Assembly: GCF_029909975.1 (NCBI RefSeq)
Contig: NZ_CP094516.1
Span: forward strand, 6,736,501 to 6,800,500
Length of the DNA: 64,000 bases
From: Bradyrhizobium sp. ISRA430
GTDB lineage: Bacteria; Pseudomonadota; Alphaproteobacteria; Rhizobiales; Xanthobacteraceae
Reading direction: 5' to 3'
The notes under the pieces are model-generated. The model saw nothing but the letters and a program-made list of their open reading frames with translations. It made no database searches and was not told the origin of the DNA. The translations under genes and the position numbers were made by a program. Positions 1 through 8,172 of the stretch are shown here, piece after piece (position 1 is the first letter of the stretch; each line of letters begins with the position of its first letter).

Positions 1-172
1 AGCGGCCGAAGGTAAGCAAAGCGCCGCAGGCTGGCTGAATTCGAGCCGGGATCCCGGTTCCAGGCCAGAATGAATCTCAGCGTTGCCGGATTTGAGTCGC
101 ATTGCGACCCAGAACGCGGCCAAAGGTCGTGGCTGGGCGGGGCGCAACGCCGGGGGTTTCATGTCCGGTCCT

Positions 173-906
173 TTGTGATTTTGCTTCGCCGCTTTTCTCC
201 TTCTCACAGGTGGCTCGACGTCGCCTGCGTCTTCGAATCCCTTCGCCGCCTTCTTTGGCCAAGCCGCTCCTGTGGAAGCCACCGCGCCGGCGCCCGCCGA
301 AAAGGAATGTTTGCCGCAGCCCGGGAAATCGCCGGCCGAGGGCCAGCACTGGGTCTATCGTTTCGATGGCAACCGCAAATGCTGGTTCCTGGCCGCCGAG
401 GGGACCCCGATGGCAAAGAAGTCGGTTCGTCACCGCGCTGCGAAACAGGTCGCCGCTCCCAAGGAAAACGGCGCCACGCCGCGCAAAAGGCGGTCGTGGA
501 TGCGCGCGCGGAGTTGTTGCGCTCCGCGTCGGCGGAAACGCCCCGGCCGACGCCGCCCGCGCTCGAACTCAAGGTGGTCGATGCCAGTCCCGTCCCCGCT
601 TCGGGGGCCACGGCGCTCGTGCCACCGGCACCCGATATCACCAAACCCGCGACCGATCAGCTCACGCGCGACAATCCCACGCCGCACCAAGTCGACGTGG
701 AGACGCTTCTGGCGGCCGCGCCGACCGCCAGCGACGCGGTTGCCGCCTCTGTACCTCCGGCGACCGCGGTCGCCGTTCCCATCGCCGAGGCGGGCGACGA
801 CGGGCCGGGGTGGACGGCAACCTGGCTCGGCGTGCTGCTGCTGGCGCCGGGCGTCGGTTGTCTTCTCAGCTCGAGCCGGACCCTTCGGGGCGTGCTGGCC
901 GGCTGA
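173..906 (+). pseudogene. Frameshifted hypothetical secreted/envelope protein
   Basis: A single protein can be followed only by changing reading frame. One frame (about 233-510) reads SNPFAAFFGQAAPVEATAPA, then a QHWVYRFDGNRKCWF-like segment with Cys residues. The sense then moves to another frame (about 490-906), giving a long Pro/Ala/Val-rich linker and a C-terminal hydrophobic segment (WTATWLGVLLLAPGVGCLL). Composition is continuous across the shift. Cys-rich N-terminus, Pro/Ala linker and one membrane helix suggest an exported or anchored protein; this type of protein is familiar from bradyrhizobia, but I cannot name a function. No start with a ribosome binding site is clear, because the N-terminal part is itself out of frame. 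Best read as a decayed gene; a sequencing error could also cause the shifts. Confidence 0.45.
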
Positions 907-1148
907 CCGGTCGGGCGATTTCTCGGTCGGAGGATGGGGCGGCAGCCATCGCAGACGAACGATCCGCAACCGTCTTTCGCGGTGGCGCGGGATACGTTCC
1001 GATACGAGCGGCCGAGCCTGGAGCCGTCGTCGACGGCTCGACTGGCCGGATCGGTTCGGAAGGTCGGGCGTCCGCGCGAGTTCGCACGGTCAGGTTTCCG
1101 CAAGAGCGCCTCCACGCGCCCCACTGAGGGGTTTGATGGGCACCGGAT

Positions 1149-1360
1149 TCATTTTCCAAGCTTTGCTGAAGCTCGGTCGATCGCGTCGAACTCGGTCTCA
1201 TACAGGCGCGTGAATCGAGATTGGTCCTGGCGTGATGAGGTTTGGTCGCGCCGGGGATGGGGATCACGTGACTGTCGCGCGCCAACAGCCAGTTCAGGGC
1301 GACCTGGCTGATGCTGCCATCGTGCGCGGGCAATCTCGGCAAGACACGTCAGTAGCGCAT
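1149..1360 (-). pseudogene. C-terminal remnant of an aldo/keto reductase
   Basis: The minus strand reads LAEIARAHDGSISQVALNWL followed by LLARDSHVIPIPGATKPHHA, the characteristic C-terminal part of aldo/keto reductases (NADPH-binding strand with the IPG motif). A frame change then leads to LYETEFDAIDRASAKLGK and a stop. Only about 65 of roughly 300 residues remain and at least two frame changes are needed, so this is a fragment. It abuts a Crp/Fnr-like fragment on the same strand, consistent with a decayed stretch at the edge of an inserted region. Confidence 0.55.
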
Positions 1361-1429
1361 TCGTTTCTATGCTGTTCGACGGCTGCGTGAGGCAGCCGGA
1401 CCGGAGCCGACGAAGGAGCTCTCCGGGAA

Positions 1430-1700
1430 CAGCGCATGGGCAAGTCGCGGCGCGGACAATTCCTGGCAGGACATGCGATCGATCCTGCGCGGACCTCGAC
1501 GAAGTCGCGCCGGTCGGACCTGATGGCCACGCTGCGCGAAGCTTGCTCATCGTCAGCGTCACCGTCGTCTGCCGCACCCCGAGCAATTGGGCAAGTGCCT
1601 CCTGCGTCAGCGGAAGCACGTCGTCAGGAACCTACAGCTCGCTTCCGGCACTGATCCGCATCAGTCTCAAGAGCTTGTTCTCGATGACCCGCGAGTGATT
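1430..1700 (-). pseudogene. Remnant of a Crp/Fnr-type transcription regulator (C-terminal HTH)
   Basis: On the minus strand one frame gives FQTLLNHSRVIENKLLRLMR and, after a frame change near 1635, PLTQEALAQLLGVRQTTVTL. The second piece matches the recognition-helix pattern of Crp/Fnr helix-turn-helix domains (Q-E-x-L-A-x-x-L-G-V-x-x-x-T-V-T). No cyclic-nucleotide-binding domain could be followed upstream to 1990. The piece is out of frame and truncated, so it cannot make a working regulator. It could derive from another winged-helix family; assignment rests on the HTH alone. Confidence 0.45.
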
Positions 1701-1991
1701 GAGGAGGGTCTGGAACAATTCTGATCGCCTGGGACGTTACCCGACAACTAGTGGCGCTGAATTTTCACATTTGTGAGGGGGCCGCGCTGAGGCTAGCAAA
1801 TGGCGCCCTCGCCGCAAGCACAAGACCGCAAAGTCTCCTGCGGCCGCGTCGCGACAAACAGTAGCGCCGCTCGAACTCTGGAAGTGTTGGGCATCGACCT
1901 TGCGCTCATGTGTAGCTGGATGTGGCGCGCCATACAGGAACGATCGTGGCGGGGCTCGGTTTGCATGCAAACTTCAGCAAGGAGACACGAC

Positions 1992-2285
1992 ATGAAAATT
2001 GCAAAGATTGTCTTGGCAGCTGCCTTGGTGTTTGGGTCCATTGCTGCGGCGTCGGCGCAAGGCGGAGGAGCCGGCGCTGGTGCTGGCGGCGCCGGCGGCG
2101 CGGGTGGCGCCGGCGCGGGAGCTGGCTCGGGTGACGGCGGAGCGGGAGGAGCCGGCGGCGCTGCCGGAGCCGGAGGCGGCGGTGATTCGCCAGCTGCTAC
2201 CACTGGTCAGGGTGCGTCTAGCAGCCCAAGTTCGGCAAGTCCCGGGGCGACTGTGAACGATCCAAAAGCCAAGAAGGGGCGTTAG
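1992..2285 (+). CDS. Small exported Gly/Ala-rich protein
   Basis: A 97-residue protein. The start is well supported: AAGGAGA lies 8 bases ahead of the ATG. Residues 1-23 are a clean Sec signal peptide (MKIAKIVLAAALVFGSIAAA, cleavage after ASA). The mature part begins QGGG and is almost pure Gly and Ala repeats to about residue 67, then a Ser/Thr/Pro stretch and a basic tail ending KAKKGR. There are no Cys or aromatic residues in the mature part, which is probably disordered. No recognised domain; such small glycine-rich secreted proteins are common in bradyrhizobia with unknown roles. The repetitive GGCGCCGGC-type DNA could drive length variation between strains. Confidence 0.75.
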   Translation: MKIAKIVLAAALVFGSIAAASAQGGGAGAGAGGAGGAGGAGAGAGSGDGGAGGAGGAAGAGGGGDSPAATTGQGASSSPSSASPGATVNDPKAKKGR

Positions 2286-2399
2286 CAGACGGCAAGCCTG
2301 CCTCAGTCCGACCGAATTGACATCGCCAGTGTGCTCGAACGACCAGAACGGTGCCCTAAGGTGTGAATAGGCTCGAAGCGCTTGGCTCTGTGCCAGAGA

Positions 2400-2432
2400 T
2401 CAAGCACCTCCAGGGAGCGGCCCCGGCCTCAC
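2400..2432 (+). repeat. Short repeat, copy 1 (CAAGCACCTCCA...GCGGCCCCGGCCTC)
   Basis: A block beginning CAAGCACCTCCA and ending GCGGCCCCGGCCTC recurs at about 2730-2757, differing mainly by three extra bases in the middle. Both copies sit in the gene-free stretch 2286-2968. Possibly a REP-like intergenic element. Nothing else recognisable was found in this stretch apart from the copy 2 hairpins. Confidence 0.5.
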
Positions 2433-2710
2433 TCTCCTCTCTTAATCCTCAGCCGGCTGGGGCCGCTCTAGCCCGCGCGCTATTCCGCCAGGATGCGGAT
2501 GCCACCAGGGGGGCGATAGCCGCATAGGACAAGCAGAAATTAGCTTAGCGGCATTCGTCATCAACCCCTGCTCGGCAGGATGATCGGTTCGTCGAAAGGC
2601 CACGCTAGTTCGCTAGTTCGTCGCGCAAGATTTTGCTGTTTCTGATCATAAAAATAGGCAATGTCTAGAAGCGAACAGAAGATTGCTTTCAGCCGGGTAT
2701 GTTCACAATT

Positions 2711-2792
2711 GCTTGGCCCGCCCAAAGGGCCAAGCACCTCCAAGCGGCCCCGGCCTCCCACCTCCTACCCAGGAAACCCCAAGGCCGGGGCC
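2711..2792 (+). repeat. Repeat copy 2 within two successive perfect hairpins
   Basis: GCTTGGCCC at 2711-2719 pairs perfectly with GGGCCAAGC at 2727-2735 (7-base loop). GGCCCCGGCCT at 2746-2756 pairs perfectly with AGGCCGGGGCC at 2782-2792 (25-base loop). The second copy of the 2400-2432 repeat spans the junction of the two stems. There is no T-run, so these are not classical terminators. They lie about 180 bases past the convergent end of the iron-permease-like gene at 2969. Confidence 0.6.
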
Positions 2793-2968
2793 CATTCTTT
2801 GGTCGCTAATTGCATGGCGGCATCCCGCAGCCCCAGTCCGGAGAGGTCGCTTCGTGTGGGAATGCTCGACGAAGCCTTTGATGCGCTGCATCCGATCGGC
2901 TTTGGTCCAAACCCCTCCCGGCAGATATCAGGACAGGTCGCGCCCGAGGCGAGCGAACGGAAGCAATT

Positions 2969-3322
2969 CTATTTGCCTGCTACTTCTTTCCGCACCGACT
3001 TCAACTCAGGTTCGGGCTTCTCTTCGATTCCGATGACATCTCTCGGCGAGTTAGTGGATTTGATCAGCTCGTCTAACTTCAGTTGAAGTGCTTCACTATC
3101 TCTGTTTTGCGCGTTCTGAATGAGGAACACCATCAAGAATGTGACGATGCTGCTCAGGGTGTTCATCACCAACTGCCAAGTATCGGAAAAGCGAAACACT
3201 GGACCAGAGATCAGCCAAACCAACACGAACGCGGCCGCCAATGCGAACGCCCACGGGCGCCCGGCTTGCGTCGCGGTTTCGCGTGCAAGTCGGGAAAAGC
3301 GATATTCGTTCTGGCGTCGCAT
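2969..3322 (-). CDS. Low-affinity iron permease family small membrane protein
   Basis: A 117-residue protein starting MRRQNEYRFSRLARETATQA. A basic amphipathic N-terminus precedes two membrane helices (about residues 25-42 and 52-70) separated by FRFSDTWQLVMNT, followed by IQNAQNRDSEALQLKLDELI. This order (two helices, then the conserved NxQNRDxxAxxxKLDELI signature) is that of the small proteins filed under low-affinity iron permease (PF04120). The name comes from distant yeast homologs; iron transport by the bacterial short form is not proven. The C-terminal tail (EEKPEPELKSVRKEVAGK) differs from the acidic tail I expect in the family. It stands alone among decayed genes and appears intact. 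Confidence 0.7.
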   Translation of the reverse strand: MRRQNEYRFSRLARETATQAGRPWAFALAAAFVLVWLISGPVFRFSDTWQLVMNTLSSIVTFLMVFLIQNAQNRDSEALQLKLDELIKSTNSPRDVIGIEEKPEPELKSVRKEVAGK

Positions 3323-3609
3323 CTGCTGCTAGCGTTCTACAATACCTCCTCAATACGAAGACCCAAATTCGGTTCCATTACGGAGGCCTCTTGGTGCATC
3401 GTATCATTCTCACCGCGGCCTCGGCGCCTCAGCCAACTCTGATTTCGGCAGCCGGATGAACGTCCCGCTTTCATGCAGATCAAGCCAGCCCCGTTCGACA
3501 GCATGGCTTATGCCGCGCCGACCGGCTCTATGCTCTCTGCGAGCTCCACCAGCTTGCGGGCCGCGGCCTCCGGGTTCGCGTGTGGACGTTCGCCTGTCAG
3601 TTTCATTCG

Positions 3610-3828
3610 TTAGCGTTCTCCAGGCCACCAATGCGAGGCCGGATCGCTGACTGAGATCTTGGTGGCCCGCAAGGCGACCAAGTGGCTGCGCTTGAAAGGA
3701 TAGCCCTGTAGTTCCGAGTATTGCCGGCAGCGCAAGTGCCGCTCAAGTTCGTGGACAGGAGTGCTCGGAGCGATCCACACTATGCCGGTGTGCAGATCCA
3801 AACCCCAGACCCCCGGGATCGGAGACAA
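3610..3828 (-). CDS. Hypothetical short protein or fragment, adjacent to integrase remnant
   Basis: The frame reads up to 72 residues; the recognisable part is the C-terminal half (ELERHLRCRQYSELQGYPF, then KRSHLVALRATKISVSDP, ending SHWWPGER). Short proteins with this Cys/Arg-rich start and a terminal W-W-P-G-E-R are familiar from rhizobia, without known function. The first 25 codons look less natural, so the real start may lie further in. It is divergent from the integrase remnant starting at 3831. The rest of 3323-3830 holds only weak frames on both strands. Confidence 0.35.
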   Translation of the reverse strand: MSPIPGVWGLDLHTGIVWIAPSTPVHELERHLRCRQYSELQGYPFKRSHLVALRATKISVSDPASHWWPGER

Positions 3829-3830
3829 GG

Positions 3831-4912
3831 ATGAACACGAAACGGCTGGACGCCAAGAACCTGCATCTGCTCGCCAAGGGCAAGGAGCACAATGACGGCG
3901 GCGGCCTCGGGCTGCAGATCACGCCCAAGGGCTCGATGTGCTGGAAGTTTAAGTTCACCTATGGCGGCAAGGCCGAGAAGATGGGGCTCGGCGGCATCGG
4001 GGCGCGCTCGATCCACGAGGCCCGGGAGCTGGCCGCCAAGTATGGCCGGCTGGTGCGCGACGGCCACGACCCAGCAACGACCGCCCCGACGGCGTCACCG
4101 GCAATGGCCGCTCCTCGCCGCTGTTCAAGGACTTTGCCCAAATGGTGTGCGACGCCGCCTGCAAGGGCATGAAGAACGCCAAGGCCAAGGAGAAGTGGCA
4201 GCTCAACGTCACCGCCTATTTCGCGCCGCTGCACCATAAGCAGGTCCACGAGATCACCACGCAGGACGTCCTCGACGTGCTGCTGGCGATCTGGCTGTCC
4301 ATCCCGTTCGCGGCCGGCGAGGCGCGCGGGCGGCTCCAGAAGATTTTTGACACTGCCGCCGCGCTCGGCCACCGCCCCAAGAACGAGCGCAACATCGCCG
4401 AGCTGGCGCTCTTGAAGCCGCTGCTGCCGAAGCAGCCGAAGAAGGGCAAGGTGCGCGGCGCGCACCCCGCGCTGCCGTTCAAGCTGCTACCGGCGTTCTG
4501 AGTCGAGCTGCGCAAGATCAACACCATGGTGTCCAAGACCCTGCAGATGGTCATTCTGACCTGCGTGCGCGCCGACGAGGGCCAGCATGTGTCGTTTGAC
4601 CAGATCAAGCCCGCCGACGATGGCGGCATGCGCTGGGTGATCCCGGGCAAGGTGATGAAGAACAACCTTGAGGCCGACGTGCCGCTGACCGCGACGGCGC
4701 TCAAGCTGCTCGACGACATGCGCGAGCTGAACGCCCAGTTGTCGGGCGGCAAGGAGACGCTGGTGTTCCCTGGCGAGAGCCGCCCCGGCGTCTACGGCGT
4801 CACGCAGTCGGAGAACACGCTGCGCAAGCTGATCCAGACCCAGATGGGCTATGACGGCGGCGACAAGCCGAAGGCGACCACGCACGGCTTCCGCACCACC
4901 TTCCGCTCATGG
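3831..4912 (+). pseudogene. P4-type tyrosine integrase, broken and truncated
   Basis: The first frame starts MNTKRLDAKNLHLLAKGKEH and carries the N-terminal arm-binding domain of P4-type integrases (GLGLQITPKGSMCWKFKFTY, then a MGLGGIGARSIHEARELA block). After about 4070 sense continues in another frame: core-binding domain (FKDFAQMVCDAACKGMKNAK, then KWQLNVTAYFAPL). A TGA at 4499-4501 interrupts it, and the catalytic domain resumes in the same frame (TLQMVILTCVRADEG, later KATTHGFRTTFRSW with the His-x-x-Arg box). The catalytic Tyr region that should follow is absent: sequence switches to ActC at about 4913. One frameshift, one nonsense codon and loss of the last roughly 60 residues make it inactive. 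Confidence 0.85.
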
Positions 4913-6007
4913 GGCACACTGATCTCGGCCCTCTTGCTCCTGACAGGCAGCGAGTGGCGCAACTCGCTCAACCGCTTTGCCGAGACGATGACGTTGTTTG
5001 CCGTGGTTTGCGCGGGCATCTACCCGATCCTGCATCTTGGGCGGCCTTGGTACGTCTACTGGATGTTTCCATATCCAGCCACCATGGGCGTGTGGCCGCA
5101 ATTCCGCAGCCCGCTCGAATGGGATATCTGGGCGGTGCTGACCTACCTGACGGTCTCGCTGGCATTCTGGTATACCGGCCTGATCCCCGACCTCGCCGCG
5201 GCGCGCGACCGAGCAACTCGTCGCGGCTGGCAGATCTTCTTCGGCATCACGGCACTCGGATGGCGCGGCTCGGCCAGGCATTGGCTGCGCTGGTCACAGG
5301 CGTACCGGCTGACAGCAGCCCTTGCCGTGCCGCTGGTCGTATCCGTCCACAGCGAGGTGTCGCTGCTGTTCGCGGTGGGACAGATCCCGGGTTGGCACTC
5401 GACAATTTTTCCACCCTACTTCGTGCTGGGGGCTGCCTTTTCCGGCTTTGCCATCGTTTCCATCATCGCCGTGGCGCTGCGCTCGTGGTTCGGGCTCGAG
5501 AACCTTGTAACCGACGATCATCTCGATGTGCTCGGAAAGGTCCTGCTCGCGACCGGCCTGATGACGGGGTATGGCTATGTCTTCGAAGTGTTCGACGCCG
5601 TTTATTCCGGGGAGGCTCATGAGCTCCAGACGCTGGCGGATCGTTTCGCCGGCGCTTACGCCTGGACCTATTGGAGCGCGGTCGTCTTCAACTTCATTCC
5701 GCTTCAGGCGTTGTGGTTGCGCACGGTACGACGAAGCGGATGGATGCTGCTGCTGATCTCCGTGTCTGTCGCGATTGGAATGTGGCTCGAGCGCTACATG
5801 ATCCTGGTCACCAGTCTCTATCGCGACTTTCTCGTCTCGTCCTGGAGCCACTTCACGCCGACCTTTTGGGACTGGTCGACCTATTTCGGCACGATCGGGC
5901 TTTTCCTCGTGCCATTCCTCATCGCTATCAGGCTCATTCCCATGATCTCGATCTTCGAGAGCAAGGAGCTTCTCTACGAAGAGAAAGAGGAGCAGCAGCA
6001 TGGCTGA
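4526..6007 (+). CDS. actC: Chimeric ORF: integrase catalytic piece fused to N-terminally truncated ActC (NrfD-like)
   Basis: One open frame of 493 codons. Residues 1-129 are integrase (ending HGFRTTFRSW). From about residue 130 (GTLISALLLLTGSEWRNSLN) the protein is ActC, the NrfD/PsrC-like membrane subunit of alternative complex III, which binds quinol. Visible ActC hallmarks include GRPWYVYWMFPYP, a WDIWAVLTYLTVSLAFWYTG helix and a run of hydrophobic helices to residue 480. The family normally has about 100 more residues (the first helices) before GTLIS, so ActC is truncated. No ActC start codon of its own with a good ribosome binding site is obvious near the joint. It overlaps actD by 8 bases. 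ActA and ActB, usually upstream, are missing. Probably non-functional as a quinol oxidase subunit. Confidence 0.85.
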   Translation: MVSKTLQMVILTCVRADEGQHVSFDQIKPADDGGMRWVIPGKVMKNNLEADVPLTATALKLLDDMRELNAQLSGGKETLVFPGESRPGVYGVTQSENTLRKLIQTQMGYDGGDKPKATTHGFRTTFRSWGTLISALLLLTGSEWRNSLNRFAETMTLFAVVCAGIYPILHLGRPWYVYWMFPYPATMGVWPQFRSPLEWDIWAVLTYLTVSLAFWYTGLIPDLAAARDRATRRGWQIFFGITALGWRGSARHWLRWSQAYRLTAALAVPLVVSVHSEVSLLFAVGQIPGWHSTIFPPYFVLGAAFSGFAIVSIIAVALRSWFGLENLVTDDHLDVLGKVLLATGLMTGYGYVFEVFDAVYSGEAHELQTLADRFAGAYAWTYWSAVVFNFIPLQALWLRTVRRSGWMLLLISVSVAIGMWLERYMILVTSLYRDFLVSSWSHFTPTFWDWSTYFGTIGLFLVPFLIAIRLIPMISIFESKELLYEEKEEQQHG

Positions 6008-6530
6008 GCCGCTCTACGGCGCACTGGCGGAGTTCAGGAGCCCTGACGATCTGCTGGCGGCCACGCGGAAGACGAGGGAAGCCGGCTACCGCCTTCTCGA
6101 CGCCTTTACGCCCTTCCCGGTCGAGGGATTGGACCGCATGCTGCGGCTTCCGCGCCCCACCGTCTCGTTCGTCGGCCTGGCAGGAGCCATCGCCGGAGCG
6201 GGGACAGCGCTCATCCTGCAGTTCTATGTCAACTATGACTACCCGCTCAACGTTGGCGGCCGACCCATCTACGCGATCTCGGCATTCGCTGTCGTGACAT
6301 TCGAGCTGACGATACTGTTTTCGGCGCTCGCCATGCTGATCGGGATGCTATGGCAGAACGGCTTACCGCGGCTCAACTATCCCGTGTTCGGCACCGGGCG
6401 ATTTCACCGTGCCAGCAAGGATCGTTTCTTCCTTTGTGTGAGCGCGGACGACGCGATGTTCGAGGCGGGTAACACCCTGGCATTCCTGAGCGACGCGGGC
6501 GCGTTGTCGGTGGAGCTTGTGCCGGGATGA
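6000..6530 (+). CDS. actD: Alternative complex III subunit ActD (DUF3341)
   Basis: A 176-residue membrane protein beginning MAEPLYGALAEFRSPDDLLA. It has the DUF3341 layout: a soluble start predicted to fold on the membrane surface (AAxxxREAGYRLLDAFTPFPVEGLD), two helices (about 57-80 VSFVGLAGAIAGAGTALILQ and 95-118 AISAFAVVTFELTILFSALA), then a soluble tail with LPRLNYPVF and RASKDRFFLCV. ActD pairs with ActC and ActF in the membrane part of the quinol:cytochrome c oxidoreductase. It overlaps actC and actE by a few bases, showing translational coupling. Length is normal. Partner loss upstream (ActA, ActB, N-terminus of ActC) may leave it orphaned. Confidence 0.85.
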   Translation: MAEPLYGALAEFRSPDDLLAATRKTREAGYRLLDAFTPFPVEGLDRMLRLPRPTVSFVGLAGAIAGAGTALILQFYVNYDYPLNVGGRPIYAISAFAVVTFELTILFSALAMLIGMLWQNGLPRLNYPVFGTGRFHRASKDRFFLCVSADDAMFEAGNTLAFLSDAGALSVELVPG

Positions 6531-7057
6531 GCAGGGTGCTTCTCATTGTTGCGCTTGCAACTCTGCTCGCCGCCTGCGACCAGAACATGGACGTGCAACC
6601 CAGCTATAGCGAATACTCGAGCGCACCGTCGTTTCGTGGTAGCGTGCTGCGCCGGCCGCCGGCGAACACCGTGGCTCGTGATGATCTCGAACGGGAGAAG
6701 GTTGCCACCGCGAAGCCGGCGCTCTCGGCTCAACTGTTGGCGCGGGGACGACAGCGTTTCAGCATTTTCTGCTCGCCATGTCATGGCGCCGGCGGGGACG
6801 GGACCGGCATCATCGTCCAGCGCGGCATGCCGCGCCCGACGAGCTATCACAACGATCGGCTGCTTGCCGCGGACGACCAATACTTTTTTGATGTGATCAC
6901 CAACGGCCATGGCGCGATGTATTCCTATGCCGCGCGTGTGCAGCCGGCAGATCGCTGGGCAATCGTCGCCTATATCCGTGCACTCCAGCTCAGCCGTCAC
7001 GCGTCGCTCGACGACGTGCCGTCGGACGAGCGCGCCAAGCTCGAGAGCTCGCCATGA
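6527..7057 (+). CDS. actE: Alternative complex III monoheme cytochrome c lipoprotein ActE
   Basis: A 176-residue protein starting MSRVLLIVALATLLAACDQN: a lipoprotein signal with lipobox LLAAC (Cys16). The single heme c site is CSPCHG near residue 85 (RGRQRFSIFCSPCHGAGGDG), and the axial Met is probably in one of the later NGHGAMYSY or similar segments (GAMYSYAARVQPADRWAIVA). This matches ActE, which carries electrons from the complex towards cytochrome c or directly to an oxidase. It overlaps actD and actF by 4 bases. With a caa3 oxidase operon downstream, electron flow from complex III to that oxidase would be the natural arrangement if the missing subunits exist elsewhere. Confidence 0.85.
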   Translation: MSRVLLIVALATLLAACDQNMDVQPSYSEYSSAPSFRGSVLRRPPANTVARDDLEREKVATAKPALSAQLLARGRQRFSIFCSPCHGAGGDGTGIIVQRGMPRPTSYHNDRLLAADDQYFFDVITNGHGAMYSYAARVQPADRWAIVAYIRALQLSRHASLDDVPSDERAKLESSP

Positions 7058-8172
7058 GAGTGCGTAGCGGCATAAGAGGCGGGGTGGCGGTGGTGTCGGG
7101 CCTGGTCCTGATCGCCGGATTTGTCGTCGACGCGCGGTCGGCCGTTGCCGCCTATCTCGTCGCTTGGATTGCCTGGGGCGCCGTTCCAATCGGCGCGCTG
7201 ATTATCTTCATGACCAGCTATCTGGTGCGGCGACGCTGGACCGAGGCGTTGCATCCTATCTTCGTCGCGGCCACCGGCATTCTGCCGGTTGTCGCGCTGA
7301 CGTTCATTCCGGTCCTTCTCTTCCTGAAGGATATCTATCCGGCCATCGCCGATGCGGCGTCATTGCCGCCATTCAAGGCGCGCTGGCTTGTGCCTTGGTT
7401 TTTCGTTTTGCGGACCGTGTTCTACTTCGTGGTCTGGATCGGGCTGGCCGAATGGCTACGGCGAGCCTGGCGCAATGACGAAGCCATGGTGCGTGCGGCA
7501 TCGATCGGATCGATCGTGTGGACCCTAACCGTCTCATTCGCCGGGATCGACTGGATGGAATCGCTGGAGCCCGAATTTCACTCCTCGATCTATGGATTGA
7601 TCTATCTCAGTTTCGTGCTGACGAATGGAACGGCCTTCGTCATCGGTGCCAGCCTGCTGTCGATGCGAAGGATCGGTCCGAGCCGCAGCTATAGCGGCCT
7701 GCTGCTCTCGGTTCTCCTGCTCTGGTGCTATCTCCACGCCATGCAGTACATCGTCATCTGGTCGGGAAACATCCCCAAGGAAGTCACCTGGTCTCTGGCG
7801 CGATCGGAAGGCGGCTGGCAGTTCGTGCTGGCGGCGCTCTCTTTCGGGCAGTTCGTGTTCCCATTCTGCGCGATGTTGAGCGCGAGGGTGCGATCGGACC
7901 CGTATTGGCTCTTGGCCTTGTGCGGGCTGACGCTGGCGATGCGGTGGCTCGAATCAGCGATCCTCATCCTGCCGGCAATTCGGGGGCTTTCCGTCGCCAT
8001 GACCGGCGCAATGCTGATCGCCGCGGCGCTCTTTCTTGGCGCGGTGTTGTGGCTGGCGTTCGATGCTGCGCTCGTCGGGAAGGCGGAGGAGAGGGCGCCG
8101 ACCGGCACTATCTGGTGGCGCACTCGCGCCGAAGCAGAAGCCAAATCAGCACAGCAAGAACGATCACGCTGA
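7054..8172 (+). CDS. actF: Alternative complex III membrane subunit ActF (NrfD-like)
   Basis: A 372-residue polytopic protein with about ten hydrophobic segments, first at residues 10-27 and last near 320-345. The sequence has ActF traits: VRRRWTEALHPIFVAATGIL near residue 50, the SFAGIDWMESLEPEFHSSIY segment near 165, and YLHAMQYIVIWSGNIPKEVT near 230. ActF is a structural homolog of ActC that lacks the quinol site in the complexes studied. The start codon overlaps the actE stop by 4 bases. The end overlaps the convergent Sco-like gene by 65 bases. It seems intact, unlike actC. Confidence 0.85.
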   Translation: MRVRSGIRGGVAVVSGLVLIAGFVVDARSAVAAYLVAWIAWGAVPIGALIIFMTSYLVRRRWTEALHPIFVAATGILPVVALTFIPVLLFLKDIYPAIADAASLPPFKARWLVPWFFVLRTVFYFVVWIGLAEWLRRAWRNDEAMVRAASIGSIVWTLTVSFAGIDWMESLEPEFHSSIYGLIYLSFVLTNGTAFVIGASLLSMRRIGPSRSYSGLLLSVLLLWCYLHAMQYIVIWSGNIPKEVTWSLARSEGGWQFVLAALSFGQFVFPFCAMLSARVRSDPYWLLALCGLTLAMRWLESAILILPAIRGLSVAMTGAMLIAAALFLGAVLWLAFDAALVGKAEERAPTGTIWWRTRAEAEAKSAQQERSR

